From: Piscicola geometra
Taxonomy: Eukaryota; Annelida; Clitellata; Hirudinida; Piscicolidae
NCBI GenBank assembly: GCA_943735955.1
Contig: OX030958.1
Location: forward strand, 1,932,493 to 1,996,492
Direction of reading: 5' to 3'
DNA: 64,000 bases
Positions 10,357-22,092 of the stretch are shown one piece after another. The notes under the pieces were generated by a model. The model saw only the letters and a list, made by a program, of their open reading frames with translations. It was not told where the DNA came from and searched no databases. The position numbers and the translations under genes are program-made. Positions within the stretch are counted from its first letter, which is position 1; each line of letters opens with the position of its first letter.

Positions 10357-12315
10357 TTACGTCAAAGTATCCCCCCTACACATCATCCTAACTTTCGCTC
10401 CATCTGAACCATCTACATATTTTCTCAACTTCCTGCTTTCTGACTTCTTTTCACGGTACCTTTTCAGTCTTTCACTTTCCTGTATCTTATTCCCCCATTC
10501 CTCCCTTCCCCTTTGTTGAAACCTCTTCACTAGTTCCCTTTCCCCCATCCCTCCGACCTCCCTTTCTGAAACGCCCATCAAAAACACTCTTGCTCGTGCG
10601 GATTTTCCTCCCCGTACCATTTGGCTCATAACCTCCACACCCAATTTTTTCTTAAGTTGGCTACACCTCTCCACCATTTAGATTTATTACCTATCTCTTC
10701 TACACATGCTCTACCTACTATTCCTACAATATCTTCCCCTTCTAATGTCCTAATCACAAAGTCTGTTATGACCTTAGCCTCTCTTTCCCCTCTAATGTCC
10801 TAATCACAAAGTCTGTTATGACCTTAGCCTCTCTTTCCCAGAATGTACTACGACATTTCTATTACTAGTCTCTACCCCCCATATCCATCTCCCAAACTTA
10901 GTCTGCAAAACCTCTAACTTCTTTCTCTCTTTAGCTGACCAACCAACTGCTGCAACACCATACATCAACTTTCCTACAATCAAGCTTTTCCATGCCTCCC
11001 TGCCCACGATAAAACGACTCCTCGATCTTTTTGCTCCATATTTTACCATGCCGGTTAAGCTTCCAACGTTTTTCATAATTTCACTAAATTGATAGATCCT
11101 CCCCTTTTTTCCCCTTTAAGCTTTAATCCTAAATACCTTACCTCATCACATTTTCGTATGGTCCTACCTCTAATTACCCATTCTTGACATCCTTCCATTC
11201 CTGTGTTACCAACCAGTTCTACAACTTTAGATTTCTCTTCATTCAGTTTCATTCCATATTCCTCTAACACCTTCAGTACATCCTCTAACACTATTTTCAT
11301 ATTATTTTCATTTCCCGCCGTCACTAGGATGTCGTCAGCAAAAAGCATTCTTCCAAACCTCCACGCTTTCCTACTTTCCTCCCTACCCATTTGATTATGT
11401 ACTTTCATCACTACCCCAGCTCGATGGTTATCCAGGGCCACTGCTACATTCCTAGTGTATAAATTGAAAAGTATTAGAGATAAAGGACAATCCTGTCTAA
11501 CTCCACTTGTGCACGCAACTCATTCTGTCTCCAAGTCCCCCAACACAAATCTCACTCTGTTCTTTTCATACACCTCCCTCAACACCTTTAAAATTCTTCC
11601 ACCCATTCCCATTTTCTCTAACACCTCAAACAATTCACCTCTGTTCACCCTATCATACGCCTTTTCTAAGTCTAAGCCCACTACTAATAGTCTTTCCCCT
11701 CTTGCCTTTGCAATTTCATTAACCCGCCCTAACATAAAAAGGTTATCATCCCCACGCCTCCCTCTTCTAAACCCTCCCTGTGTTTCATTAATTATACAAT
11801 TACTTTCTGCCCATCTCTCCACTCGTTCTCCCAATATAATCATCATTAGCTTACATAAAAGGCTGCTAATTGCTACCGGTCGATAATTCTTAATTTTCCG
11901 TCTCTCCCCACCTTTATGAATTAGGACGACCCGACTATACCTCCAAATTTTCGGTATCTCACCTCCTTCTAATATTTTATTAAACCAATTCCTCATCTCT
12001 TCTCTTTCTCTACATTTCAACGACTTCAACAACTCCCCAGTTACCCCCTCTTCATCCGCTGCTTTTCTTAGTTTAAGTTTCTTCAGAGCCCGTTCGAATT
12101 CATTCTTACTGATGCTTCCTCCATCCTCCATTTGGATACTTTTTTTTTCGATGTTCATCATGGCTTCTCCCTCCGTATTTAGAAACTTTCCCCATGAGTA
12201 TGCACTCTCCCATCTCCTCTTTTCCTTTCCAAACACCACCCTCTTCATCCACCAGAGCCTCTACCTCCATTGATTTTTTCCTTTTCCCCATAAACTTATT
12301 CAACCCTCTGAACAT
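10357..12315 (-). pseudogene. LINE-F reverse transcriptase, frameshifted
   Basis: Three successive frames give one non-LTR reverse transcriptase. The first (12248-11520) holds KIKNYRPVAISSLLCK, GGFRRGRRG and the catalytic block GLDLEKAYDRV. The next frame holds the strand-turn block and FADDILVTAG, the equivalent of YADD. The third (11076-10816) is the thumb/connector, ending in KLMYGVAAVGW and later blocks. Frame breaks near 11520 and 11075, plus a 50-bp tandem duplication at 10741-10840, inactivate it. I could not fix the LINE clade. Confidence 0.82.
10741..10840. repeat. 50-bp tandem duplication inside LINE-F
   Basis: Two adjacent units, 10741-10790 and 10791-10840, differ only at the last base. 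As 50 is not a multiple of 3, the duplication shifts the LINE frame. Confidence 0.9.
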
Positions 12316-12865
12316 ATTTCTCTTTTTTTCATTCCTTCTGGGATGGTGTGCATGATATGAAATAATAATATAGTTTTACGAAGAATAAACTAAAGAGCCC
12401 AATATTTAACATTTATCTTTTTTTACCCATGAAATGTATTCAGAAAAATAAAATTATATTACTCGTTGCTCAAAAATCACGATGGTCAGCGAGACCCTAA
12501 AATCAGATCAGAAATTGTTGGAAGGGACAAAATAGCCGAAAACTCATATAAATTGAGTATTCTAAAATCGAAAGATGTAAAAACACGTTTTTAAATATTC
12601 CTATGACTGAATAAATCAAACTGGATAGAACTAACTAAAACATAAATCTGAATATTTAATATTTAAGATTTGTAAAAGGAATTTGAGACATGCGTTTTTA
12701 GCCTATTTTTAATTTTTAAATAGCTAGAAAGTATAATATCGTAGTATTTATCATGAATATTTTAGATGGATAATATTTTTATATTTCTTTTCCTAAAAAA
12801 AAATGCATTCAGTCTTGGATACGATTTTCCATTCTTTATAAAAACAAGTAAGACACTGCAAATCG

Positions 12866-13073
12866 GGTTGGCGAGCGGGTTGGCTTTGATGGTAAGTCGT
12901 TAGACCTGCAACTTAAAGGTCGCCAGTTCAAATCCCTGTACAGCCAACCGTGAGCTATCATATACCTAGTGTATATGATGCGGTGTTTCACGACTTATGT
13001 CGTGTGAGTGGCGCTTCAGTTGCGTGCCCGGGCGCTATATAAAACTGACATTTTTATTTAAATCTTTCTATTT
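12866..13073 (+). mobile_element. SINE-A, tRNA-derived
   Basis: A tRNA-like head at 12878-12949 (72 bases) closes with a perfect 7-bp acceptor stem GGTTGGC/GCCAACC. It has an internal promoter pair: TGGCTTTGATGG as box A and AGTTCAAATCCC as box B. A shared core follows (TATCATATACCTAGTGTATA). The 3' part GCGCTTCAGTTGCGTGCCCG continuing to about 13045 matches the end of LINE-A (47600-47640). It interrupts TIR-G copy B. Confidence 0.85.
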
Positions 13074-13100
13074 AGTCTGTAATCGATTGTGGATTAACCC

Positions 13101-14060
13101 AAATATAGATACGTAGTGAAAACTTGTCGATGGTATAGTTAAAATTCCCCAACATACGTTAAGTATTAAAATTATTCCTAATAAAAAATTTAAATGCTGT
13201 TTAAAATGTATTTAAAATATTAAAAATATTTTTTCATATTTAAAATGTATAAAAAATATGTATAAAATATATAATAATTTTTTGAACATTTTAGTGCTTT
13301 TTTATCTATGCAATTGTCTTCTGCCAATTAGTTTTTCTCTTGCGATTTATTAACTAATTGTTAGCTATTTTGTAAAATTAATTTTTAAAAAAAGTATAAT
13401 AATATATTAATAATAATAACTCATAATGCCTTATCAATGTGCGGTTCCAGGTTGCAGTAATGACAAAAAACAGTTTTTTTTTCACGGGTATTTCATTAGC
13501 AATAAAATACGACAATGCTTGTATCATTGTCTAAGTAGTTTTTTATTTTATTTTTAAACTTATTGAATATTAAGTTATGCCACAAGTTCACCCAATCAAT
13601 CAATTAATCTATTACATAAGTTTTTTCCTCACATAGTTCTAAATTCAAACATTATAATTAGTTACTAATTATTAGTATAATTGAGCTTTTTTACAATTTA
13701 AATTTAAAGATTTCCAAAAAAACTCCATGAAGGAAGTTGGTCATATTCAGAAATAAAGAAAAGATTTAAAAGAATGAAAGAGTCTGCAGTAGTCATTTCT
13801 CTTCAGAAAATTATGAACCATATCCCATGTATAAATTTAAATTATTTTATTCTTTATATTAATTATTTATATATATATTATTGGTCTTTTATCAAAGTCC
13901 AGCTTTGTAATAATAATACATAGTTGTTTCCATATGAAAACATTTTATTGAATAAAATAAAACAATGGAAAAATAGAGTCTGTATACATTTTATTTGAAA
14001 CAAAATGATGAACATGAAAAAAGTAACTAATGAAACTAAGTCCTCCCTAGTTCCCAACAA
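13101..14060. other. AT-rich stretch with a THAP-like fragment
   Basis: Apart from the short coding fragment at 13426-13557 I see nothing I can name here. Confidence 0.4.
13426..13557 (+). pseudogene. THAP-type zinc-finger fragment, 43 codons
   Basis: The frame begins MPYQCAVPGCSND and continues KKQFFFHGYF before running into AT-rich sequence and a stop. The start Met, the C-x4-C pair and the F-H-x-F-like step match the opening of THAP domains, DNA-binding fingers common in P-type and other DNA transposons and in genes derived from them. The second zinc pair and the AVPTIF box are not found, so this is a fragment. A chance match is possible. Confidence 0.4.
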
Positions 14061-14575
14061 GTTAGAGAGGCTCTTGGAGGGCTTCATTAACTAAGATTGA
14101 ATATCTTAGAATATCTGAAAAAATCTCTGGTCGCAGTCTTTTGAAGTTCGGCAGTGTATTGTTGTTGTTCAAAACTGGAAGTTTTTGTTTAGCAGCTGCC
14201 ATATTGGCAGCCGCTTTACCCATTAATGATTTTGTTAAATAGTTTGTCTTCTGATCTAATAATTTCGTTTTTTTAAACTTCAAATAATAATATTTATTAT
14301 AATAATTTATATCTTTTCTTGTTTTTTGGTTTTAAATTTATCTTGCTCTCGGAATCAAAATCTTCAACCAATAACTGTCTAACGGACTACAATAAAAACT
14401 TATTTTAAAAAGAAGAAGTGCCAAGGCCTCAAATTGAGCACCAGTGCACAGCTTGCAAGCACCCACTGGCTACCTACTTCATAGCTCTGCAGATGAAGGA
14501 CAGACTGTCAGAACGAATCTTCTACACATGACTGTGTTTATGTCTATTATCTATTGAAAACTGGTCTAGCTCAAT
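14061..14575 (+). repeat. Repeat R2, second copy, joined to LINE-C
   Basis: Bases 14130-14575 match the reverse complement of 2148-2600, and here too R2 leads directly into LINE-C coding sequence. Bases 14061-14130 have no counterpart that I noticed. Confidence 0.6.
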
Positions 14576-15088
14576 GTCTTTGAAATTGAATCCACTAAAA
14601 CTTGAACTTATATTTTTTGATAAAAATTGTAAACTAATTAATGATCCATGCAATTTTTCCTCTCATACTATTGTTCCATCCAATCATAGTCGTAGCTTAG
14701 GATTTATTTCTGACTCAAAACTAACCTTATCAAACCAAATTCTATTTGTTACTAAATCTTGCTATTTTCATCTCAGACGTATTAGACAATTATCACTTTA
14801 CTTAGATGACCCTTCTTTAAAGATGTTAGTTTCTGCACTTTTTCTATCTCGAATTGACTATTGTAATTTATTTGAAAGTACTTTAAAACCATTTTAAAGC
14901 AAAAATCGTTAGCCGTACTCCTATTCATCATCACATTATGCAGGTCCATATATTTGGAACTCATTACCTCCTTATTTAACTACTTCAAAATCATTATTCA
15001 CTTTTCGTAAGGATCTGAAGACATAGCTGTTTAACAAATTCATTCACGAGCGCTTTTGAATTTGAGGAAAGAACGCTATAGAAATTGA

Positions 15089-15090
<2 letters not shown>
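14574..15090 (+). pseudogene. LINE-C, C-terminal part and 3' end
   Basis: The frame 14574-14897 gives the post-catalytic part of a CR1/L2-type reverse transcriptase: LKLNPLKLELIFF, RSLGFISDSKL, SCYFHLRRIRQL and LSRIDYCN. The 3' untranslated end GAATTTGAGGAAAGAACGC (to about 15085) follows and runs into a huge GATT array. It is truncated and fused upstream to R2. Confidence 0.82.
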
Positions 15091-16056
<966 letters not shown>

Positions 16057-16489
16057 AAACGATTGACTGAGAGACTGAGACTGAAATGTTCGGTTACCAA
16101 TTTCAAGAAACAAAACTCAATCCAAAAATAAAATATAAACCATAAGTGTTTTTTAACAACTGGTAAGTATAATAAATATATTTAATATGATACAATTAGA
16201 ATATCTTATAAGATTCTTATACCGCCCTTTTTGATACAGAAATAAACAAAGTCACGTGATACTTTTCTTTCTAAGTTGGGGTATTTGAAGAATGACAGTC
16301 TCTTGCATTGGTGATTAATACAGAGTTATATCTATACTACTTGTTGTTTGTAGGATATCTATGGTTATTTCTGAAATCAAAAGCGTTCAGTACATTTTTG
16401 AAATAACAGTTTTTAAACCATTAAAAAAATACTATAATAAAGCTATATTAAAATCTAAATTGAAATGTAAAAATAAAATGATTTAATTC
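16057..16489. other. Non-coding spacer, nothing recognised
   Basis: No gene or repeat family could be supported. Confidence 0.5.
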
Positions 16490-18091
16490 AACTATCCCTC
16501 ACCTCATGTCTCCCACTTCTTGTTCTCTAGATCTTATTCCTACAACCCTTTTTAAAAAACTTTCTTTTTTATTCTATCCTATTGTTCTTGATTTGGTTAA
16601 CTTATCTTTGTCTACATCTAAATTTCCGTCTATCCTAAAATCTTCATTTATTATTCCTACAATTAAGAAGCCTTCTCTCGATCCTGCATCCTTATCCAGT
16701 TATAGACCTGTATCTAACCTTTCCTTTCTTTCTAAGGTCCTTGAAAAAGTTACTTCTCAACAATTAGTCTTCTATCTAGAAAAAAACTCACTTCTTCCAT
16801 CCTCTCAATTTGGTTTTCAGAACTGGCCACTCCACTGAAACTGCTTTACTTAAACTCTATAATGACCTTATTTTAACTTCTGATTCTAATGCCTCTACTC
16901 CTCTTTTATGTCTTGACTTTTCATCTGCTTTTGACACTGTCGACCATACTCTTTTATTGAATGTTTTAGATTCTTCCTTTAATATTTCTGGTTCCTCCCT
17001 TATCTGGCTTAAATCCTACTTTTCTGAGCGAACTTCCTATGTATCAAGTGAATCTTCTCGTTCTTCTTCTGTTTCTTCATCTTATGGTGTTCCACAGGGC
17101 TCACTCCTTGGTCCCTTACTTTTTATTCTCTATACCTCGGAACTACCTAATATTATTTCTTCATCTTCTTTAAACAGTCAAATTTATGCTGACGACTCCT
17201 ATATTTATACATCTTTCATTGACTCTTCTCTTGACCTTACTGTTAAAAAATAACTCTCTGTCTTCAATCTATAATCGCTTGGTCTTCTTCTATGTTTCTC
17301 AAACTTAATTCGGACAAATTTGAACTTATATATTTCAATAAAAAATCAAAGTCTTTAATATATCTTCCTTCTTTAGTTTTGCCTCCCCCCTCTTCACTCT
17401 CTCTAAACCCTTCATCTTCTATTCGTAGCCTTGGTTTTATTTTCGATTCTAACTTGTCTTTAGCTCCTCAAATTCTATCTGTCTCTAAATCTTGTTACTT
17501 CCACATTCGTCGTATTAAACAGCTTCTTCCTTTTCTCGATGATCCTACTTTGCAACTTCTTGTTTCTTCTCTAGTTCTCTCCAGGATTGATTATTGCAAC
17601 TCTCTTTACAATAGTCTCCCTGATACTACTTTAGCTTCTCATAATAAAGCCTTTAATTGTGCTGCTCGTCTTGTTGCTCGTGCTCCTAAGTTTTCTCACA
17701 TTTCTCCTTATCTTCGTTTGTTACATTGGTTACCTTTAAGATCTAGAGTGACTTTTAAAATATGCCTAAATATGTTTAAAATTCATAACTGTAATGCTCC
17801 AATTTATCTTAAAAATCTAATTAAACAACTCCCTAAATCTGGCCTAAGATCATCTACCTTTAAGCGTTCTTTTCGTTTTCCAGTTAAACACTCTTTTGCT
17901 AAACGTTCTTTTTTTTACTGTGGTCCTCTTTTATGGAATTCTTTACCTTCTTCTTTAACTTCAACTAAGTCACTCATAACTTTCCGTCGAGGCCTGAAGA
18001 CGTACTTGTTCGGGACGTGATGGCTGAGCGCTTTTGTTCACTTAGTAAAGGGCACTATACAAATAATTAGTGATTGATTGATTGATTGATC
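16490..18091 (+). pseudogene. CR1/L2-type LINE reverse transcriptase and 3' end
   Basis: Starts at the SCSLDLIPTTL block before the palm and continues through SSYRPVSNLSFLSKVLEK, HSTETALLKLYNDL, LDFSSAFDTVDH, GVPQGSLLGPLLF and YADDSYIY, the catalytic pair. The connector and C-terminus follow (KSCYFHIRRIKQL, LSRIDYCNSLYNSLP, WLPLRSRVTFK, GPLLWNSLPSSL, LKTYLFG). There is a one-base frameshift near 16830 and a second break at about 17255. The 3' end at 18066-18091 is a short GATT tail. It may be the 3' half of the LINE that starts at 6979, but about 40 residues between the halves are not seen. Confidence 0.88.
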
Positions 18092-18516
18092 GACTTTACC
18101 CACTTCACAGCACAGAACTTACACCATTACAGAATCATCAGCATAATTATCACATCATCAATGTCACTATGCACACCCTGCAACTCGTGGCTTATCACTT
18201 TTCCACTGCTTCCATTGTGGTTTTCTCTGTGATTCGTGCTGCAACTTAGAGAGGAGTCTAGAGCCTTACAAGACAACCCTTTTTCAATCTTTTTGATACT
18301 TGTGCTAAGTTGTGACTGTAGGTGCAGAAGAGGTCTCTGCTAAAACTGGCATCTTTGTTGTAATGGCTGGTTCCAACCTTCTTGTTGCCCCTCACCCAGC
18401 TCGCTGCGGCCATCTGCCATCAGGCTGATAGACGGCCAATAAATAAATATAATGTTACTATTAATATGAATTTATCATGAACTAAATGTATAAATAATAA
18501 ATATTATCCCAAAAAC
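18092..18516. other. Moderately GC-rich spacer, possible LINE 3' end
   Basis: Bases 18100-18450 are richer in C than their surroundings. They end in a short TAAA-rich run after GACGGCCAATAAATAAATA, which looks like the 3' end of another LINE. No coding frame is recognised. Confidence 0.3.
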
Positions 18517-19066
18517 CTGACTGACTGACTGACTGACTGACTGACTGACTGACTGACTGACTGACTGACTGACTGACTGACTGACTGACTGACTGACTGA
18601 CTGACTGACTGACTGACTGACTGACTGACTGACTGACTGACTGACTGACTGACTGACTGACTGACTGACTGACTGACTGACTGACTGACTGACTGACTGA
18701 CTGACTGACTGACTGACTGACTGACTGACTGACTGACTGACTGACTGACTGACTGACTGACTGACTGACTGACTGACTGACTGACTGACTGACTGACTGA
18801 CTGACTGACTGACTGACTGACTGACTGACTGACTGACTGACTGACTGACTGACTGACTGACTGACTGACTGACTGACTGACTGACTGACTGACTGACTGA
18901 CTGACTGACTGACTGACTGACTGACTGACTGACTGACTGACTGACTGACTGACTGACTGACTGACTGACTGACTGACTGACTGACTGACTGACTGACTGA
19001 CTGACTGACTGACTGACTGACTGACTGACTGACTGACTGACTGACTGACTGACTGACTGACTGACT
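18517..19066. repeat. (CTGA)137 perfect microsatellite, 550 bp
   Basis: I found no interruption across the whole array. It lies between the AT-rich end of the previous element and a hAT copy. Confidence 0.97.
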
Positions 19067-20316
19067 AGTTTTTAGCCGTCTTCATTATTCATATGCTTCA
19101 ATGAAGCATTGCTTCATATGCTTCATCTGATAAAAACCATTTTATTTGAAGAATTGTCAAGAGTATGGTTTTGGCATATGATCTCGAGCCGATTGCTGTA
19201 CCTCGGGTGGGATAGCCGCCACAAAAGTATTGTGGGCTGGGCCCAGCTTATGTAGCAACAACACCCAAAGAACATTATCGAGCAGCATATTACACTGTCA
19301 TAGGCATTGCAATAATGCAACTCACAGAAAGGTTCAATCGAAATTCTCCTGGTTTGCGTTTATACTTGCAGCTGGAGACAATGCTGCTAACTGGTGAAGT
19401 GAACCTTGATATTTGCAAGCAGTATCGTGAGTTAAATGAAACTAGTCTTTGTTCGCAGTTAGCTATGTTAAAAGACCAGAATGAATACAGAAAATTAGCA
19501 CAAACGCAAAAAATAATGCAAGCTATGATCACGGAAGCCAGACATCAGTTTCCTTAGGTTGAAAGATTGATCAGGTTGATGCTTGTGTGTCCAATAACGT
19601 CATGTACTGCAGAAAGATCTTTTAGTGCTCTGCGGCGTTTTAAGACTTGGTTGCGTGCACCTATGACACAGTCTCGCTTGAATTCACTGGCCGTTTGTCA
19701 TGCACATCAGGATATACTTGACAGTCTGGATTTAAAAAGGCTAGCAGAAGAATTTTCTAGTTGGTCAGAAATTCGAAGGGGTCTTTTGAGAAATTGGAGT
19801 TAGCGAGCTGTGTGGAGAAGGCAGGAAGACAGGCAGAGAGGGTATTTTATGTTATCTAAATGGCGCACAGTGTATATTTAGATACTAAATATACACTGTG
19901 GGCCAAAAAAAATCTCTCAATGTATATTTGTTTATAACTTTGGCAAATTTAAATCTATTTGTAATTTTTTACACTTTTTACTCAGAAATGAATGGAAAAC
20001 AAGATGTTATAAAATTTATTTGATGGGTTGATGACTAGTTGTAATTGAATTTATTAAGATGACACATAATAAAAGGTACTAAAATCGCAATTTTTTTTCT
20101 TCATATCGCTCATAGTGGCAATATATAAATATTTTTATTGAGTATCAAACTTTTTTTTATGGTTGGTGATACAAATACTAATAGTTGATAGAAAAAATTT
20201 GCACTACAGTAAACAATACTAAATAGTATTGCTTTTACTTTATTGGTCGATACCGGTTCTTTGATTTCAACCCTGGGGAGGACCCCCCCAAGATTTTCCG
20301 CAGATTGCCGTCCCTG
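19067..20316 (+). mobile_element. hAT element copy 1 (left end not found)
   Basis: The right terminus at 20298-20316 reads, from outside, CAGGGACGGCAATCTGCGG. It matches the end of the hAT copy at 41545 (CAGGGGCGGCGATCTGCGG). The transposase C-terminal part is at 19250-19803. The 3' region holds a block at 19885-20040 that recurs at 41830-41960 and, more distantly, 26727-26868. I could not find the left terminus or an 8-bp duplication. Confidence 0.7.
19250..19803 (+). pseudogene. hAT transposase, C-terminal part
   Basis: Encodes the end of a hAT-type transposase related to the 52-kDa-repressor/ZMYM1-like group. TTPKEHYRAAYYTVIGIAIM leads into QLTERFNRNSPGL. The dimerisation region then follows: CPITSCTAERSFSALRRFKTW, LNSLAVCHAHQDIL. 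An in-frame TAG at 19555-19557 lies in F-P-stop-V-E-R-L. The second copy (41960-42590) carries the same TAG at the same place. The catalytic DDE core is absent. Confidence 0.82.
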
Positions 20317-20324
20317 CCTAGTAC

Positions 20325-20697
20325 CACCGTTAAGCAATATTATGATTCCTAAATATAATTTTATAAATAATAAATAAATAAAATAAAATACATAAAATGA
20401 ATAAAATAAATTTGAAGAGAAAAAAAAACGAAAAAAAACACTAAAATTACTAAAATATTAAATTAATAAAATAAAATATTTAATATATAAATTAATAAAT
20501 AAAATATTTAATTTATAAAATAAATAAAAGAAAATATTTAATTTATAAAATTAAGTTTATAAAATATTTAATTTATAAAATTATTTTTATAAAATATTTA
20601 ATTGATAAGATTAAATTAATAAAATATTAATAAAATTTCAAATGTATTAGACCCTATAATTTTAAATTATCTTTTTTAATTTGTCGTCCATCTAATT
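20325..20697. other. Extremely AT-rich spacer
   Basis: Runs of AAATAAATAAAAT and TTTATAAAATATTTAAT type sequence. A left terminus of the Harbinger element should lie here, but I could not find one resembling the right terminus at 30893. Confidence 0.5.
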
Positions 20698-20865
20698 ATG
20701 TCGCGACTATTAAGAAAAAAACAAGCTTTGAGGCGTTATCAATTTATAGAGAGGAGTTTAAGAGATAGAAATGACCCTCTTCAAATATTTAATGATGAGG
20801 AGCTCTTTCAACGTTTTAGGTTCAGAAGAGCATCACTGGTGTACATTGAAAGTATCTTAAAAGTA
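20698..20865 (+). pseudogene. Harbinger transposase (HARBI1-like), N-terminal fragment
   Basis: MSRLLRKKQALRRYQ, then NDEELFQRFRFRRASLVYIE. This is the opening of HARBI1-type transposases, where an F-x-D-x-E-L-x-x-R-F-R-F block precedes the first helical domain. The frame stops being Harbinger-like at about 20865, and the next block of the same protein appears at 26900 (LTADTKRNNPISP). About 6 kb of other elements therefore separates the two pieces. Confidence 0.72.
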
Positions 20866-21671
20866 GAGGTCGGACCTTGGTCAAGGTGGGCTGTGAGGCG
20901 GTTGAGCAGGATTCTGGCAAATATCTTTCCTGCAATAGAAAGCAGTGATATGCCTCTGTCGTTGTCGCAGGCTTGTCTACTTCCTTTTCGCTTGTAGAGA
21001 TGTATGATGGAAGCATCTTTAAATTCCTGCGGAATCGTCTCTTTCTCCCACATCAAATGGTACAACTCGTAAAGCCTTTTAGTCAGGGTTGGTTCCCCCT
21101 CCTTGTAGACTTCAGCTGGTATACCGTCTAAACCAGGTGCTTTGCCACTGGAAAGAAGACGAATTGCTTCCTGTGTCTCGTGCAAGGTTGGAGGATCATC
21201 CAGTGCTTCGTTGGTTGGCACTTGGGAAAGACGATTGATGGCTTCGACGTTGATGTTGGAAGGGCAAATGAGGACGTTGTCGAAGTGTTCGGCCCATTTC
21301 TCCAAGATCTTTTATTTGTCAGTAATGAGAGTGTAACCATCTGCGCTGAGAAGGGGATATGAACCAGAAGACGTGGGGCCATAAACTTCTTTCAAGGAGT
21401 TATAAAAAATTTTGTGGTCCTTCTTGTCTGCATAAGCGTGGAATTCGTCGGCTTTGTTACTCAGCCAATCGTCCTGCATCTTACGAAGTTTGAGCAGCAC
21501 TGTTTTGGGTATGTGATGTATGCATCTCTCCTTTTCGTGGACTTGGGGTTGGCGAGATAAGCTTGGTGGAGATGGTATTTGTTATCCAATATCTGCTTGA
21601 TGACTTCGCAGTTCTCGTCAAACCAGTCTTTGTGCTTCTTGATCTTGGGTCCCAAAGTCTCTGAAGCTGCG

Positions 21672-21730
21672 ATCAATCAATCAATCAATCAAATCAATTT
21701 CTATAGCGCTCTTTCTTCAAATTCAAGAAC
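21672..21730 (-). mobile_element. 59-bp LINE-C insertion with 6-bp target duplication
   Basis: Only the last ~45 bases of LINE-C plus its GATT tail are present. It is flanked by GCTGCG at 21666-21671 and 21731-21736. Excision on paper restores the RTE reading frame as S-T-A-A-S-E-T-L-G-P-K. Confidence 0.85.
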
Positions 21731-22092
21731 GCTGCGGTGGAAATTAGCTCTCTAAGTGACGCACAATTGTCCTCCACATTCTGGTTATTCGGAGAGTTGG
21801 ATTCCAAACGATCTTCCAAAGCGTCCAAAAAATACTGCTTGCAGCTGGTACAATTGAGCTTGGCGATATTCAGCCGTTTGGGAACCGTTTTGCCTTGCGG
21901 GCGTCGTTTCGGCTGAATGCGGATGTTGAGCTTGGTGGTAATGAGACGGTGGTCTGTCCAGCATTCAGCACCACACACTGACTTGGTCACTCGTAAATAT
22001 TGCCTGTCCTTCTTCCTCACGATGGCATAGTCGATAAGATGCCAGTGCTTTGAGCGAGGATGCATCCATGACGTCCGATTACGAATAGGAAG

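Larger units (their letters stand above)
10024..12342 (-). mobile_element. LINE-F, 5'-truncated, with (ACT)n tail
   Basis: Inserted into TIR-G copy B. The bases ATGGT occur at 10019-10023 and again at 12343-12347, a likely 5-bp target duplication. The 3' end, on the minus strand, is a short ACT repeat. It encodes a reverse transcriptase without an endonuclease, as expected of a 5'-truncated copy. Its GC content is higher than that of its host sequence. Confidence 0.82.
9587..13100 (+). mobile_element. TIR-G element (copy B), split by a LINE and a SINE
   Basis: TIR-G sequence occupies 9587-10023, 12343-12865 and 13074-13100. Joining these three pieces reproduces copy A almost base for base. 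The gaps are a reverse-strand LINE (10024-12342) and a SINE (12866-13073). The right terminus CTGTAATCGATTGTGG-ATTAACCC ends at 13100. Confidence 0.8.

Noticed and set aside
10019..11886. Plus-strand ORFs rich in Ser, Pro and Leu
   Set aside because: Shadows of the minus-strand LINE-F reverse transcriptase, whose catalytic blocks are all in the other orientation.
12878..12949. A functional tRNA gene
   Set aside because: The acceptor stem is perfect but the anticodon arm is not canonical, and the sequence continues into a SINE body and LINE-like tail.
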